Part shown: positions 1 to 9,935 of the stretch, in pieces
Layout: each line of letters starts with the position of its first letter
How positions within the stretch are numbered: position 1 is the first letter of the stretch
From: Ariolimax columbianus
Taxonomy: Eukaryota > Mollusca > Gastropoda > Stylommatophora > Arionidae
NCBI GenBank assembly: GCA_036924085.1
Contig: JAVGWX010000018.1
Span: 22,509,964 to 22,573,963 of the forward strand
DNA: 64,000 bases
Direction of reading: 5' to 3'
Notes under the pieces: model-generated
Told to the model about the DNA's origin: nothing
Database searches by the model: none
Seen by the model: the letters and a program-made list of their open reading frames with translations, nothing else
Position numbers and translations under genes: made by a program

Positions 1-455
1 GGTATATAATCTGGTCCAAGAAAGTTCCTACGGTATATAATCTGGTCCACCAAAGTTCCTACGGTATATAATCTGGTCCACCAAAGTTCCTACGGTATAT
101 AATCGGGTCCCTCATAGTTCCTACGGTATATAATCTGGTCCACCAAAGTTCCTACGGTATATAATCTGGCCCGCCAAAGTTCCTACGGTATATAATCTGG
201 TCCACCAAAGTTCCTACGTTATGTAATCTGGTCCCTCATAGTTCCTACGGTATATAATCTGGTCCACCAAAGTTCCTACGGTATATAATCTGGTCCCTCA
301 TAGTTCCTACGGTATATAATCTGGTCCCTCATAGTTCCTACGGTATATAATCTGGTCCACCAAAGTTCCTACGGTATATAATCTGGCCCGCCAAAGTTCC
401 TACGGTATGTAATCTGGCCCGCCAAAGTTCCTACGGTATGTAATCTGGCCCGCCA
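1..455. repeat. 31-bp minisatellite, about 14.5 copies, cut by window edge
   Basis: A unit beginning GGTATATAATCTGGTCCACC and ending AAAGTTCCTAC recurs every 31 bp from base 1. Variants alternate between TGGTCCACC, TGGTCCCTC and TGGCCCGCC, so several subtypes are interleaved. The array is open at the left edge and its true length is unknown. It ends in a partial unit near 455. Confidence 0.95.
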
Positions 456-1079
456 CTAACAAAATGTTGCCACGGGATCAGTCAAGGTGTCCAAGATGAT
501 CAATACGGAGTTTGAAAGCGGTCAAAGACCCACAAAGCCAGCGTCCAGCGCAAACAAATCCCAGCCCGGACGTGTCTCGTGGAACACGCTACGGGTGGTA
601 AAGACCAGCTTCCACAACTCAATCCGGGCCGGCAGATTCCAAGATGAAAGAAATACGTCGTTCGTTTTGATAACGCCCTCACGCCCAACAAAGCGAGTAA
701 ATTGGACGGGTGGCGGGTGCTGGTTACCGGGAAGAGAATGAATAACCTGGCTGTCATTGTCAGCGATGTCAGTGGCAGTGGAACAGATGACCTCAACCTG
801 GAACAAAGAGACCTGCACGCGACCCACGCGCGTGTTCTAGGCAGGTGGGTTGGCTGCCTTAAGGAGGTAACTAAGTGACTCATATGTACTTGTCTCTATC
901 TATGACTAACCCGAGTGGTACCCGATCTAACACGAACACGGCCACTGTCACCGTCTACGCAAATCGTACACGGCGACTGAAGAAGGTTATGCATTTGGTT
1001 TGTAATCTCATCGCGATAAATGCACTGCCATTATAATCAGCGTTTGGAAACGGTCGGATGCAGGCTTCCTGTAAACGGA
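456..1079. other. Unassigned interval
   Basis: No family recognised. A 101-codon open frame exists on the minus strand (522-827), and overlapping frames exist on both strands, but none shows a motif I know. It lies between a minisatellite and a LINE tail, so it may be decayed transposon sequence. No RNA gene or promoter is visible. Confidence 0.4.
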
Positions 1080-1316
1080 CTAACTGCAGTTGGAACCTAT
1101 GCTCCACATCAACACATACACAATTGGACATAGAGACACGTGCCCATGCGGGAAGAACAAACAAACGATGGAACATTTTCTACAGGTCTGCTGGTTCCAC
1201 GAGAGGAGCAGAGTGACTACATGGCCCTCCCCAATCCAATTGCGAGATACACTGTGTGTCGGGTTAATGGGGGAAACAGGTGCAATTATTTAAGAGCGCG
1301 CGAAGGAGGAGGAAAG
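1080..1316 (+). pseudogene. LINE 3' end remnant with CCHC knuckle
   Basis: The frame at 1090-1293 encodes a C-terminal zinc-knuckle of non-LTR retrotransposon ORF2 type: CPCG, ten residues later EHFLQVC, then a WPSPI motif that parallels the WPSPV of better copies at 15.4 and 59.8 kb. In this protein family the knuckle follows the reverse transcriptase and RNase H domains and is thought to bind RNA. Here both enzymatic domains are absent, so this is a short 5'-truncated or decayed tail. It ends in purine-rich GCGCGCGAAGGAGGAGG, similar to the GCGTACGAAG plus (GAA)n terminus of the other copies. No function is expected. Confidence 0.7.
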
Positions 1317-1338
1317 TGACTCTAGAACGAGCGGGTTA

Positions 1339-1860
1339 ATGGGTTTAAGTACTAGAAGGCATGCGCCCTATACTCGAGACCAACTGCAGATCAAACATGC
1401 TTCACATTGGATCGAACGAGTGGATGACTTCAAGTACTCAAAGCAAGCGCCCTATACTCGAGACCAACTGCAGATCAAACATGCTTCACATTGGATCGAA
1501 CGAGTGGATGACTTCAAGTACTCAAAGCAAGCGCCCTATACTCGAGACCAACTGCAGATCAAACATGCTTCACATTGGATCGAACGAGTGGATGCCTTCA
1601 AGTACTCAAAGCAAGCGCCCTATACTCGAGACCAACTGCAGATCAAACATGCTTCACATTGGATCGAACGAGTGGATGACTTCAAGTACTCAAAGCAAGC
1701 GCCCTATACTCGAGACCAACTGCAATTCAAACATGCTTCACATTGGATCGAACGAGTGGATGACTTCAAGTACTCAAAGCAAGCGCCCTATACTCGAGAC
1801 CAACTGCAGATCCTACATGTTTCACATTGGAGCGAACGAGTAGATGACTTCCAGTACTAA
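1339..1860. repeat. 84-bp tandem repeat, about 6 copies, open in frame
   Basis: An 84-bp unit containing CTCGAGACCAACTGCAGATC repeats about six times with few differences. The last copy is the most diverged. As 84 is 28 codons, the plus strand stays open as a 28-residue peptide repeat (APYTRDQLQ, then HASHWIERVDDF), and a second frame is open as well. Openness in two frames and a start inside flanking LINE debris argue for a minisatellite rather than a gene. A repeat protein cannot be excluded without transcripts. Confidence 0.85.
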
Positions 1861-2154
1861 AGCTCAAACATGCTTCATATTGGAGCGAAAAAGTGAATGA
1901 CTGAAATTATCAGAAGATATGCGCCCTTAAATTTATATTAACAAATTAACAAATAAATATTAAATATTATCCTGTCAGCTATGTCGTAATAGGGAACTTT
2001 GGATGGTTGGGCATGTGACCGAAAACCCCAACAGGACCCAACAAATTGTGAACGTTTACCAAACTGTCTTTCTACACAACAAAGAAATCAATAAAAAAAA
2101 ACTTTTTTTTTTTTTTGTAACGCGTGTCACACATATATGCCATTCAAACAAATT
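1861..2154. other. Unassigned AT-rich interval
   Basis: AT-rich sequence containing a poly-T run near 2104-2116. It begins with a decayed partial continuation of the 84-bp repeat (CATGCTTCATATTGGAGCG). Nothing else is recognised. Confidence 0.4.
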
Positions 2155-2310
2155 ACTACAGCAGCACTATCTGTCGAAGATCGTGCAATTAAGCACAAGT
2201 ACGCGGGAAACAGTGTTGCAACCTGTACATTTTCTTTTTTGCTTTCTTTATTCTTGAAGGTGTAAGAAAAATGTCGGGTTTACTTTCTGAGCAATTCCCG
2301 TATTAGCGTG
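2155..2310 (-). mobile_element. Terminal fragment of mariner-like element
   Basis: This segment is alignable by eye to 20,520-20,675. Shared blocks include GTGCAATTA, CTGTACATTTTC, TGCTTTCTTTA and the end TACTTTYTGAGCAA. At 20 kb the same sequence leads (minus strand) into a mariner-like transposase frame, so this is read as one end of that transposon separated from its coding part. The terminus read on the minus strand is TTGCTCAGAAAGTAAAC, which looks like a terminal inverted repeat. Confidence 0.55.
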
Positions 2311-2471
2311 TACAAAAATGTATGAATCATCCTCATTTCTGGCTGGTCAGTCCTGAGACAGGTCGTAAGGTTGTCTAAGCATTATTCTTCATTTGACACT
2401 ATCCTCTGCAGATCTCTTAAATTAAGTATAGGTCGGTACAGTATAATCTCTGGACAATATGTAATGATGAG

Positions 2472-2831
2472 TGGGATCAAGACGCTGATCAGGGCATGAG
2501 CTGCAGTGGTCAGCGACCCATAGCTGACTGCTAGCGTCAGGGCCAGCGAACCAGAGCTGCCAAGACCCTTCTACACCTCCACGCGGTGATCCTGGATAAC
2601 AGGCTGCAGCAGGGCAGACTGGCTAAGGAGAAGGGATCGAAAAGGGAATGCTAACCCGGTACTAAAAAAATGCTTGCTGATGTCGGATGTGTTGAACCGA
2701 AAGGTGCAAATATCGCAGTCAAGCTGTAAACTACGACACAACCCATTTAGTTCTCTGGACTACATTCTGCTACTTAAGCCCTTTCAGGGTTTGGTAGCGG
2801 GAGATTGAGAACGAACGCAGAAGAAGAAGAA
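2472..2831 (+). mobile_element. GAA-tailed SINE-like element, near full length, with TSD
   Basis: One of the best copies of a family found at least eleven times here. It begins near GGGCATGAGCTGCAGTGGTC, carries the family core AAAGGTGCAAATATCGCAGT followed by CAAGCTGTAAACTACGACAC, and ends TTGAGAACGAACGCAG plus (AAG)n. It is flanked by GTAATGATGAG (2461-2471) and GTAATGGTGAG (2832-2842), an 11-bp target-site duplication with one mismatch. No coding frame is conserved. I see no clear tRNA A/B boxes, so its promoter origin is unknown. Confidence 0.8.
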
Positions 2832-2984
2832 GTAATGGTGAGTCTTAGTCGACCCACTCCGAAATTTCCTTGAATCTCGCCCTCTAGCTTCTTCTGTAGA
2901 AGACTTTCATGTCATATATTCCGAACACTTCCAAGCCTTTACCATCTTTGATTGTTTGAGTCCATGTTTCCACTTCATACACCT

Positions 2985-3145
2985 GCAATTGGCCTTATAT
3001 GAGTGTCCCACGTCCCTTGAGACCACGGGTCGCTTGATAACTTGCGGGATTCGATCACCCACCGTTTCCCCTCATAGCTTTGAGAGACGAGTACCTTACC
3101 TCTAGACCCCATCGACCCCCAGCCAATAGCTACTGTGTCATCAGC
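2985..3145 (-). mobile_element. tRNA-derived SINE (type 4), partial
   Basis: On the minus strand it reads GGTCTAGAGGTAAGGTACTC (A-box region), then CTCTCAAAGC, then GATCGAATCCCGC (B box). This is a Leu/Ser-like tRNA head with a variable region, followed by a body ending AGCGACCCGTGGTCTCAAGG. The same head and body recur on the plus strand at 6765-6990. Two copies with the same non-tRNA body indicate a SINE, not a functional tRNA gene. Confidence 0.65.
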
Positions 3146-3184
3146 ATAACAAAGATTTGCTGTTATGTCTCCATTCACTCCTGG

Positions 3185-3760
3185 ATAACGCATTTTTCAA
3201 ACGTCAATCAAATCAGAAACCTGTCAGCTTCACGTGCAGCATAAGACCTCAACAAATACTCGCCAAGTCTTCCTATCATGAGACATCTAAGCCAATTCTG
3301 TCCACGTCCTGCTTGCTGCCTTCACATTTGCTACAAGTTCCCTTTTCCAGGTCTCGGTCTGCCTCTACTTCTCTTGCCCTGTGGAATCTAGAACAGAGCT
3401 TGGCCGGCAATGATATCTACTGGTTTTCGTAATGCGTGGCTTATCCATCAGCATCACCTCCTTCGTATTTCATGCTCTACTGGTATTTGTCCCGTTTTCC
3501 CCATCAGTTCCACGTCGGTGATCTTTTTCCTACCAAATACCACCACCCCCACCCCCCGCCCTCCCCCGCTTGAATTTTGCGCAGGCAACCATTTTCGAAT
3601 GTCTGTACCTTTTTCATAAGTACCTGCGTAGTCCGCCAAGTCTCAGAGCCATATAATAGAACGGATTTGACGTTGGAGTTTCTCCAACTTGCCTCAAGAT
3701 ATTTTCCCTGACACCCTCATCGTAAACAATGATTCCTACGACCTTCCCGGCGACAAGAAT
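3185..3760 (-). pseudogene. LINE reverse-transcriptase C-terminal remnant
   Basis: Read on the minus strand, the segment encodes NSNVKSVLLYGSETWRTT, then an RCLRKI-like stretch and a distal W-K-G-N-L-Q-Q-M-W track. These match the conserved end of RTE/jockey-like reverse transcriptases (the LYGSETW motif, followed by the G-rich RGRPR..TW region). The frame is broken several times and interrupted by a CCCCCACCC stretch near 3546-3567. The palm catalytic motif is not present, so this is a dead fragment. Confidence 0.65.
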
Positions 3761-3769
3761 GAACTAATA

Positions 3770-4285
3770 CGAAACAGGATATGGCAGAAAAGTCGGGTAT
3801 ACGCGGAGAGTCAGGTATCCGTCACGTACCCGCCACGACCTGGTTGGGCGGCTAGAGTGTCTTAATAACCCCACCAGCTATACCAGTGGCAGAGGCGAGC
3901 TATTAGCAGGTTCATACTTGCTGTTGATGGGCCATGGGGAAAGAAGCAGGCTAGCCACGAGAGAGCAAAAAGAAGGTGGTATATACGCTAACGGTACGGA
4001 AGCAATTATCAATGTAACAGGCGGAGTGGGATTCATGGCAAGGGCAGTGCATGACCCAACATGTTTCTCAGGACGGGATAACGGAGACCAGGCTACATTT
4101 TTATTTTTCAACTACTCAGAAAACAAAGAATATTGTAAAGTGAGAAACGGAGGTGGAAGGTGGTGAAAGTGGCAACATGCACACGACGATACTATATAAG
4201 CTTGATTGGACTTGCGAAGACGAGAAAGAGCGAGATGAGTGAAAGATACTGATCTAATCAGGACGAGACGGCTAAGGTCGAAGAC
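3770..4285. other. Unassigned interval
   Basis: Short overlapping open frames on both strands (for example 3918-4166 plus) show no motif I recognise. There is no tandem structure. It abuts a SINE-like element on the right. Confidence 0.4.
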
Positions 4286-4570
4286 ACCAGCAGTCAATGA
4301 GCTGACAGCAGCCAGCGAGTCTTAGCTGGCTGATTGTAGTGTCAGCGAACCAGATCTGACCAAGACCCAAGTCCGCCTCAAAGCGGTGACCATAGAAACA
4401 GACTGCACTGATGCAGCCTGGCTGAAAGAATAAGGATCGAAGAGAGGAGGCAATCCCGGTACCAACAATGTCGTGCTGAAACGGGAAGTGTGGGGCCGAA
4501 AGTGCAGATATCAAGTTTAGTTATGACACAACGTCAAAAAACGTCCTTTCAGGACAAACGCATAAGGAAA
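4286..4570 (+). mobile_element. GAA-tailed SINE-like element
   Basis: This copy has the 5' block AATGAGCTGACAGCAGCCAG, then ACCAAGACCCAAGTCCGCC, GCAGCCTGGCTGAAAG, and the core GGGGCCGAAAGTGCAGATATC. The 3' end merges into the purine tract that follows. This fits a (GAA)n tail that has expanded secondarily. Confidence 0.7.
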
Positions 4571-4830
4571 GAGAGGAGGATGGAGAAGAAGAAGATGATT
4601 ATGAAAAAGGAGAAGAAGAGGAAGGAGAAGAAGTGGAAGAAGAACAAGAACAATTGGAAGAAGAGGAAGGAGAAGAAGAAGAAGAGAAAGAAGAAGAAGA
4701 AGAAGAAGAAGAAGAATTAAAAAGGGAAGAAGAGGAAGTAGAAGAAGTAAAAGAACAAAAGTAAGAAAAACGAAGGAGATGAGGACCCAAAAAAAGAAGA
4801 AGAAGAAGAAGAAGAAAATAAGAAGAGTGA
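4560..4830. repeat. Purine (GAA/AAG-rich) tract, about 270 bp
   Basis: The plus strand is almost pure A+G, with imperfect GAA, AAG and GGA triplets. It begins at the tail of a SINE-like element, so it probably grew from that tail. Lys/Glu or Leu/Ser homopolymer frames through it are composition artefacts. Tracts of this kind can form triplex (H-) DNA. Confidence 0.9.
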
Positions 4831-4859
4831 TAAAAGAAGATGTCACATTAAACTAATAA

Positions 4860-5300
4860 GACCTTAACAGAACGTGAAGAACAAAACTGGTACTTCCAGC
4901 AGCATGGATCCAAGACGATTCATATTCTTATTCTCGTGTATCTCTTCCACAGCGTTACCCGGAACAGCTGAGGGCACACACAGTGGGGGTGTCGCATTAT
5001 TCGTATTATAAAGCGACCATAAGTCAATCTGTTCTAATACGTTCTTTGGTTCTGAAGTTGCAACTTCTTCTTCCTCGTTCGTCATCCACACTAATGACTC
5101 TAACAAAATCATGCCGGTGTCTTATTTATCAGGCCTGTTGTGTTGCACTGTCTTCGTTTGGGGAAGGCTTGTCCAGCCGTTTGCTATCTCCAGTCAGCCT
5201 TCAAGGCAGCATTTGTTTCTTCTCAAACGTGTCTCCTTTTTGAAAGCTGCCTTACCTTTTCTTCTTCCTCTTCCTCTGTGACCAAATGATGCTAAGCTTC
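4860..5300. other. Unassigned interval with a short dispersed repeat
   Basis: No gene recognised. The segment 5203-5255 (GTTTCTTCTCAAACGTGTCTC region) is similar to 5985-6040 (GTTTCTTGTCAAACGTGCCTC), so a short repeat pair brackets the minisatellites between them. Confidence 0.45.
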
Positions 5301-5326
5301 TAGCCATGCGAGGTTCACAAAGGAGA

Positions 5327-5463
5327 TCTTGTTTGGGACTGGATGTAGCTTGGAGTACGCTTCTGGAGTCTATCTTGTTTGGGACTGGAGATGGCTTAGA
5401 GTACGCTCCTGGAGTCTATCTTGTTTGGGACTGGAGATGGCTTAGAGTACGCTCCTGGAGTCA
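5327..5463. repeat. 46-bp tandem repeat, 3 copies
   Basis: A unit starting CTTGTTTGGGACTGGAGATG and ending CTCCTGGAGTCTAT occurs three times at 46-bp spacing. The first copy is the most diverged (GGATGTAGCTTGGAG). Confidence 0.9.
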
Positions 5464-5699
5464 GAATGGCTGCCTTACTAATATAGCTAGCCAATCATAT
5501 TCGAAGAAAGCTCCCTCCTACAAAGAAGCATATTCTAGCTTGACCAGTCAAACAAATGTTTCTACCGGCTGCCTGATCCTGTCTACAGCTTCTAAAGCCA
5601 TACTCTAGACTAGACCGCTTTAATGTGCATCTACGTTTTGTATCACAGTTATAAGTAGAACAGTGCGATGGCTATCCTCTTTAGATAGTCCGTATCTTT

Positions 5700-5835
5700 T
5701 TTCTTTCTTTTCTATTTCTTCCCCTTGCTCTTCTTCCGTCACCTCGTGTTCCTTTTCTTCTTCCTCTTCATCATCTGTTTCCTCCTCTTCTTCTTTTGCC
5801 CCTCTTTCTTCCTCTTCTTTTTTTTTCTTCTTCAA
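5700..5835. repeat. Pyrimidine (CTT/TCC) tract
   Basis: The plus strand is nearly all C+T over about 135 bp, in imperfect TTC/CTT triplets. It is the mirror of the purine tract at 4560-4830. It lies just upstream of an 18-bp repeat array. No element end could be tied to it. Confidence 0.85.
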
Positions 5836-5845
5836 AATCCTGCCC

Positions 5846-5933
5846 GTGGCTGTCTTTATAACGGCGGCTGTCTTTATAACGGCGGCTGTCTTTATAACGG
5901 CGGCTGTCTTTATAACGGCGGCTGTCTTACACT
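5846..5933. repeat. 18-bp tandem repeat, about 5 copies
   Basis: The unit GGCTGTCTTTATAACGGC repeats at exact 18-bp spacing. Since 18 is six codons, short peptide repeats appear in several frames, which is an artefact of the period. Confidence 0.9.
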
Positions 5934-6239
5934 GTTCTGAGATCGGGGAAAAGTTGAACAACATTTGACTGTCTCCATTCGAGAGACAAGGTAGCAGTTG
6001 TTTCTTGTCAAACGTGCCTCACCTATGAGATTTGCTTTACTAAAGTATCGAGCCTTTTTTTTTTACACACGACGAGCTTCTTACTAGAAATCAGCGCGTA
6101 GTTTTCCCAGTCAAAAAGAGAATGTTATCTATGGTCGCTCTACTCCGTGGATGCTTCCATGCTTAGGCAGGCCGTTCCTCAAGTCTAAATAATTTCAGGT
6201 CTCAATTCCAATATGTGACATTCTGACATTACTTCTAGA

Positions 6240-6615
6240 CAAAGACTCGAATCGTTCGAGTCAAAATGTTATAGAAAGATCCTCAGAATACCCTAGGCGG
6301 AAATAAGACAAATATAGATATTCGGCAAGAGTTGAACAGAGGCGAACTAGTTTATCAATTCCATTTTGGCTAGAAAATGTAAATACTTTGGTCGCATCAA
6401 AAGGCACAACGACATTGAGAGAGCAGTGATGAAATGTATTGTGTCAGGCAAAAGTTGCAGGGGTAGACCAAGAAGACGATGGCACAAAGATATCCAGGTA
6501 TGCCTGGGTATGACTGGCGGAGGCTGAACATTTGGCAAGGAAAAGTTTCTTTCAGGCAGACTGTGATAGGAACGACGCTCTATAAAGGACATGCTGCATG
6601 ATGATGATGATGGCA
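6240..6615 (+). pseudogene. LINE ORF2 C-terminal remnant with (ATG)n tail
   Basis: After allowing frame breaks, the plus strand encodes RKILRIP, then YFGRIKRHNDIERAVMKCI, then SCRGRPRRRWHKDIQVCLGM. This is the usual order of the reverse transcriptase C-terminal region in RTE/CR1-like LINEs: RRIL, W-x-GH-x-x-R, G-R-x-x-RGRPRxxW and GM. It ends CTGCATGATGATGATG, a short (ATG)n tail also seen at 12,473. The catalytic palm is absent. Confidence 0.7.
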
Positions 6616-6764
6616 TTCTGACAACTTCTAAACGTGTGTTTTACTTTGTTCATGTTCCTGTTCCAGTCCACAGGACAAAAAGTTTTCACTCTTCTTTGCT
6701 TAGTGCCAGACAGGGCAATTTGCATGTGTTCTGCGGTTCTCAATTTAAAGTGTTGGTGATGGAG

Positions 6765-6990
6765 TCGCTGTGGTCGAGAGGTAAGGCACTCGCCTCTCAA
6801 AGCGATGAATGTAAACAGTGAGCGATCGAATCCCGCAAGTTTCAATCGACCCCTGGTCTCAAGGTAGGTAGGCTACAGTGCCTATATCTTGACTACACAC
6901 AAGACTTGCGTTTTGCCATCCGCCAAAGGTAGTTCGAGACCAGAGAGTGAGGTTGATGACCAGCGCAGTTTCTTCCTCACTATAAAACCA
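6765..6990 (+). mobile_element. tRNA-derived SINE (type 4)
   Basis: The head reads GTCGCTGTGGTCGAGAGGTA (A box), then ACTCGCCTCTCAAAGCG, then GCGATCGAATCCCGCAAG (B box). The body follows through CCCCTGGTCTCAAG. It is the counterpart of the minus-strand copy at 2985-3145. Its end lies next to the 37-bp array that starts near 6992. Confidence 0.65.
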
Positions 6991-6991
6991 A

Positions 6992-7905
6992 GACATCGCG
7001 TCAGGGTCAGGCACAACACACTGACCAGGACATCGCGTCAGGGGCAGACACAATACACTGACCAGGACATCGCGTCAGGGGCAGACACAATACACTGACC
7101 AGGACATCGCGTCAGGGTCAGGCACAACACACTGACCAGGACATCGCGTCAGGGTCAGGCACAACACACTGACCAGGACATCGCGTCAGGGTCAGACACA
7201 ACACACTGACCAGGACATCGCGTCAGGGTCAGGCACAACACACTGACCAGGACATCGCGTCAGGGTCAGGTACAACACACTGACCAGGACATCGCGTCAG
7301 GGTCAGGCACAACACACTGACCAGGACATCGCGTCAGGGTCAGGCACAACACACTGACCAGAACATCGCGTCAGGGTCAGGCACAACACACTGACCAGGA
7401 CATCGCGTCAGGGTCAGGTACAACACACTGACCAGGACATCGCGTCAGGGCCAGGCACAATACACTGACCAGGACATCGCGTCAGGGTCAGGCACAACAC
7501 ACTGACCAGGACATCGCGTCAGGGTCCGGCACAACACACTGACCAGGACATCGCGTCAGGGTCAGGCACAACACACTGACCAGGACATCGCGTCAGGGTT
7601 AGGCACAACACACTGACCAGGACATCGCGTCTGGGTCAGGCCCAACACACTACTAAGACCACAATTTCTCGTCCATGTAACCCTCCCTGGAAACAGCTGT
7701 TTACAAGGCAGCCTCGCTGAAGAGATGTGCATCGATGTGATTACCGTAGTAGTGAACGCCAAGCAGATGAAGCTTAGCATTGCACAAGCGCCTGGAGTTC
7801 CGCGGGCCCCCTTTATCAGCATGCTCAGGGTGGGCCACTTAAGGTCTTTTTCAGGGCTCACAAAAGGGTAAACTTACTAATTGTGGGCATTAAACAACAA
7901 AACGA
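6992..7905 (-). mobile_element. Minisatellite-bearing element, 37-bp array of about 17 units
   Basis: In minus orientation the conserved body (about 7905 to 7650) starts near GTTGTTTAATGCCCACAA. It continues through GCGCTTGTGCAATGCTAAGC and leads into an array of 37-bp units (7640 down to 6992). The unit on the plus strand starts AGGACATCGCGTCAGGGTCA and ends CACAACACACTGACC. Complemented, it matches the GACCCTGACTAACATGT-type unit of the copies at 16.3, 26.3, 30.2 and 53.8 kb. So the array belongs to the element and is not an independent satellite. Confidence 0.85.
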
Positions 7906-8177
7906 AAGAAGATGCTATATCAGAAGCTACCCTTTCCAGCCGTTAAAGGAAAGTGAAGCGTCTGAGATAGCCTCTCTTTTCCAGATGTAGAGATCGCCGC
8001 TGGATTCACTGTTCGGCCTGTCGGGCAGGAGTTTCCATGCCAATGGCCTCTCCTACATTTTTGTGTCCCCAAGCAGCACCTTCATAAGGGGCCCCCTGTT
8101 TCTAACAGAGCCTTCTGTGGTGCGTGACCAAAGGATAGGGGTGGCAATGGAAAGGCAAACACTGTACTACAAAAAGC
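7906..8177. other. Unassigned interval
   Basis: No motif or tandem structure recognised between the minisatellite-bearing element and the next SINE-like copy. Confidence 0.4.
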
Positions 8178-8334
8178 AAACTGAAATAAGATATGTCGGG
8201 CCAAAAGGTGCAGATATCACAGCCTCGTTGTAAACTACAACAGAATGCCATAACGTCTTTTTCAGGACTAAGACGAAGAAGAAGAAGAAGAAGAAGAAGA
8301 AGAAGAAGAAAAAGAAGAAGAGAAGAAGATCCAG
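8178..8334 (+). mobile_element. GAA-tailed SINE-like element, 3' part, long (GAA)n tail
   Basis: Core blocks GTCGGGCCAAAAGGTGCAGA and TATCACAGCCTCGTTGTAAA are followed by a tail of about 50 bp of AAG triplets (8273-8332). The 5' half of the family is missing. The tail abuts a LINE remnant on the opposite strand. Confidence 0.75.
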
Positions 8335-8550
8335 CAGCCTGGCGTTTGGCCCTGTGCCATAGAGTGATATCTACATGTTTTTGTGAGCTGTTGTTTAGGT
8401 CCATACAGAGTGCTTCATTTGTTTGGTCTCGGAGGAAGAAACTCTTTCCTAACACCGCAAGCGCCCGACAGTCAAACAGATCGTGCTCAACAGTTTCATA
8501 GAGATTACACTCTGGAGTATGTTGTAATTGGATACTGTTCAAGTCACTGT
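8335..8550 (-). pseudogene. LINE C-terminal CCHC remnant (diverged family)
   Basis: The minus strand encodes TPECNLYETVEHDLFDCRAL followed by about 45 residues ending LWHRAKRQAAG. The spacing C...ETVEH-x4-C matches the terminal knuckle seen after RNase H in jockey-like and I-like LINEs; the first cysteine pair has decayed. The sequence is clearly different from the DECPCG family elsewhere in the window, so a second LINE lineage is represented. Confidence 0.6.
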
Positions 8551-8614
8551 ACAGTTGTATGTGTGAGGAGAGGAGATTGATGTCTGGTCAAGGAAAAACA
8601 CAATGATCGGACAT

Positions 8615-8925
8615 GTTAGTCAGCGTCAGGGAAATATACTGACCAAGACCCCCGCCCCCTCACATCCACACAGATCTCCCTCGTAACAGGCCGTTTTTTT
8701 TATGGCAGCCTGGCTAACGAGGTGAGGGATCGACATGGCCCTGGTAGTTGTGAACGACACGCAAATGAAGCTAAGCATAGTACAACTGCATGGAGGACAC
8801 TGGACCCCTTCATCAGGATGGGAGCAAATCTCCCGCAACTTGTCACTTAACGCACTTTTGAGGGGGCACAACAAAGTCAAGTTACACATTTTAGACATTC
8901 AACAAGAACAACAACAAAACCACGT
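8615..8925 (-). mobile_element. Minisatellite-bearing element, array reduced to about one unit
   Basis: The plus strand reads TACTGACCAAGACCCCCGC, GCAGCCTGGCTAACGAGG, GACACGCAAATGAAGC and GGCACAACAAAGTCAAG. This is the complement of the family body. The array end keeps only a single unit-like stretch near 8620-8645. The 5' end (8905-8925) has the CAACAAGAACAACAACAAA border. It faces the plus-strand copy at 8960, forming a head-to-head pair. Confidence 0.75.
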
Positions 8926-8959
8926 ATATTTTGATTGCGAAGATGGAAAGCGACACTTC

Positions 8960-9275
8960 GAGCTCTCCTGATATTCTTGTTGTTTAATGTCCACAATGAT
9001 AAGCTTACTTTTCTGTGCACCCTAAAAAGGGCTGCAGTTGCTTGTCTCACATCTAGAGGATGAAGGTGGTCTCCGGTCCTTCAGGCGGTTGTGCTATGCG
9101 TGGTTTCATCATCGTGACGCTAACTACTACGGGGATCATACCGATCCCCATCTCGTATCCGGACTGAATTAAAAACAACCTATTTTCAGAGAAAGGCACA
9201 TTAAAGAAATATAGTGGTCTTTGTGAGTATATTGTTCCTGATCCTGACGCGACGTCTCGGTCAGTACGGATTCCC
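8960..9275 (+). mobile_element. Minisatellite-bearing element, decayed plus-strand copy
   Basis: The 5' border TTGTTGTTTAATGTCCACAA leads to the body blocks GGCGGTTGTGCTATGCGTGG and ACTACTACGGGGATCATACC. After a non-matching stretch, a single array unit remnant (CCTGACGCGACGTCTCGGTC) survives near 9242-9262. Its left end is about 35 bp from the inverted copy at 8615-8925. Confidence 0.7.
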
Positions 9276-9469
9276 TGAACGGACTAGCGACTCAGTTCTA
9301 CATCTCTAATTATCAGGAGGTTGATGTGGTCTTTGGGATGTCTCAATTAGTGGAATGTGATGTTTTCGTCAGCTGTGTTGTGCCTCTATAAAAGGTATTC
9401 AAGAAGAAAACTAATACGGTGTTGGGTCCTCAAAGTTCTGACTCAATTCAAAAACATTAACTACCAAAG
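9276..9469. other. Unassigned interval
   Basis: Nothing recognised. Single-copy within the window as far as I can see. Confidence 0.4.
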
Positions 9470-9660
9470 TGGGCACGGCATTGACTTGTTAAGTGACATG
9501 CCTCACAAACCGAAGGTGCTGGGTTCGCTCCCCATCACAGCACCCCGCGGAAGCAAACCCTTAGACGATGGAGGCGGAAGCAGACCATTACATAAAATGC
9601 ATGAGCTAAGGCAGAAGCTGCCAGGCAGTAGCATCAACCTGGTAAAGAATGGTGACCTCA
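9470..9660 (+). mobile_element. tRNA-derived SINE (type 1), diverged copy
   Basis: The head ACTTGTTAAGTGACATGCCT and B-box region GGTGCTGGGTTCGCTCCCCA are followed by the type-1 body (AGCAAACCCTT, CATAAAATGCATG). It is the older sister of the intact copy at 9936-10184. The B box has drifted (TTCGCTCC), and no target-site duplication is obvious. Confidence 0.75.
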
Positions 9661-9935
9661 TCCTGACGACGTGTCTGCATAACTGAGGCCAGAATTAAAG
9701 TTATGAGGAAAAACTAGTGTCTAGAAAAGAGATGCATTCGAGGTTACTTAATACAGGTTTATAAGATAATCAGAAGAAACGATAAAATATACTATAACTA
9801 GTATTTTGTTTTTCAAAATACAACCACCTACAAAAAAAGAGGGCATAGGTACTAATTAACTAAAGAAACGTCGAAATTAGATATAAGAAATATTTGTTTA
9901 GTCAGAGAGTGGTGAATGTACGAAATGCATTGCTA

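Noticed and set aside
4490..4846. Lys-rich or Leu/Phe-rich proteins over the GAA tract
   Set aside because: Composition artefact of a purine tract grown from a retroelement tail.
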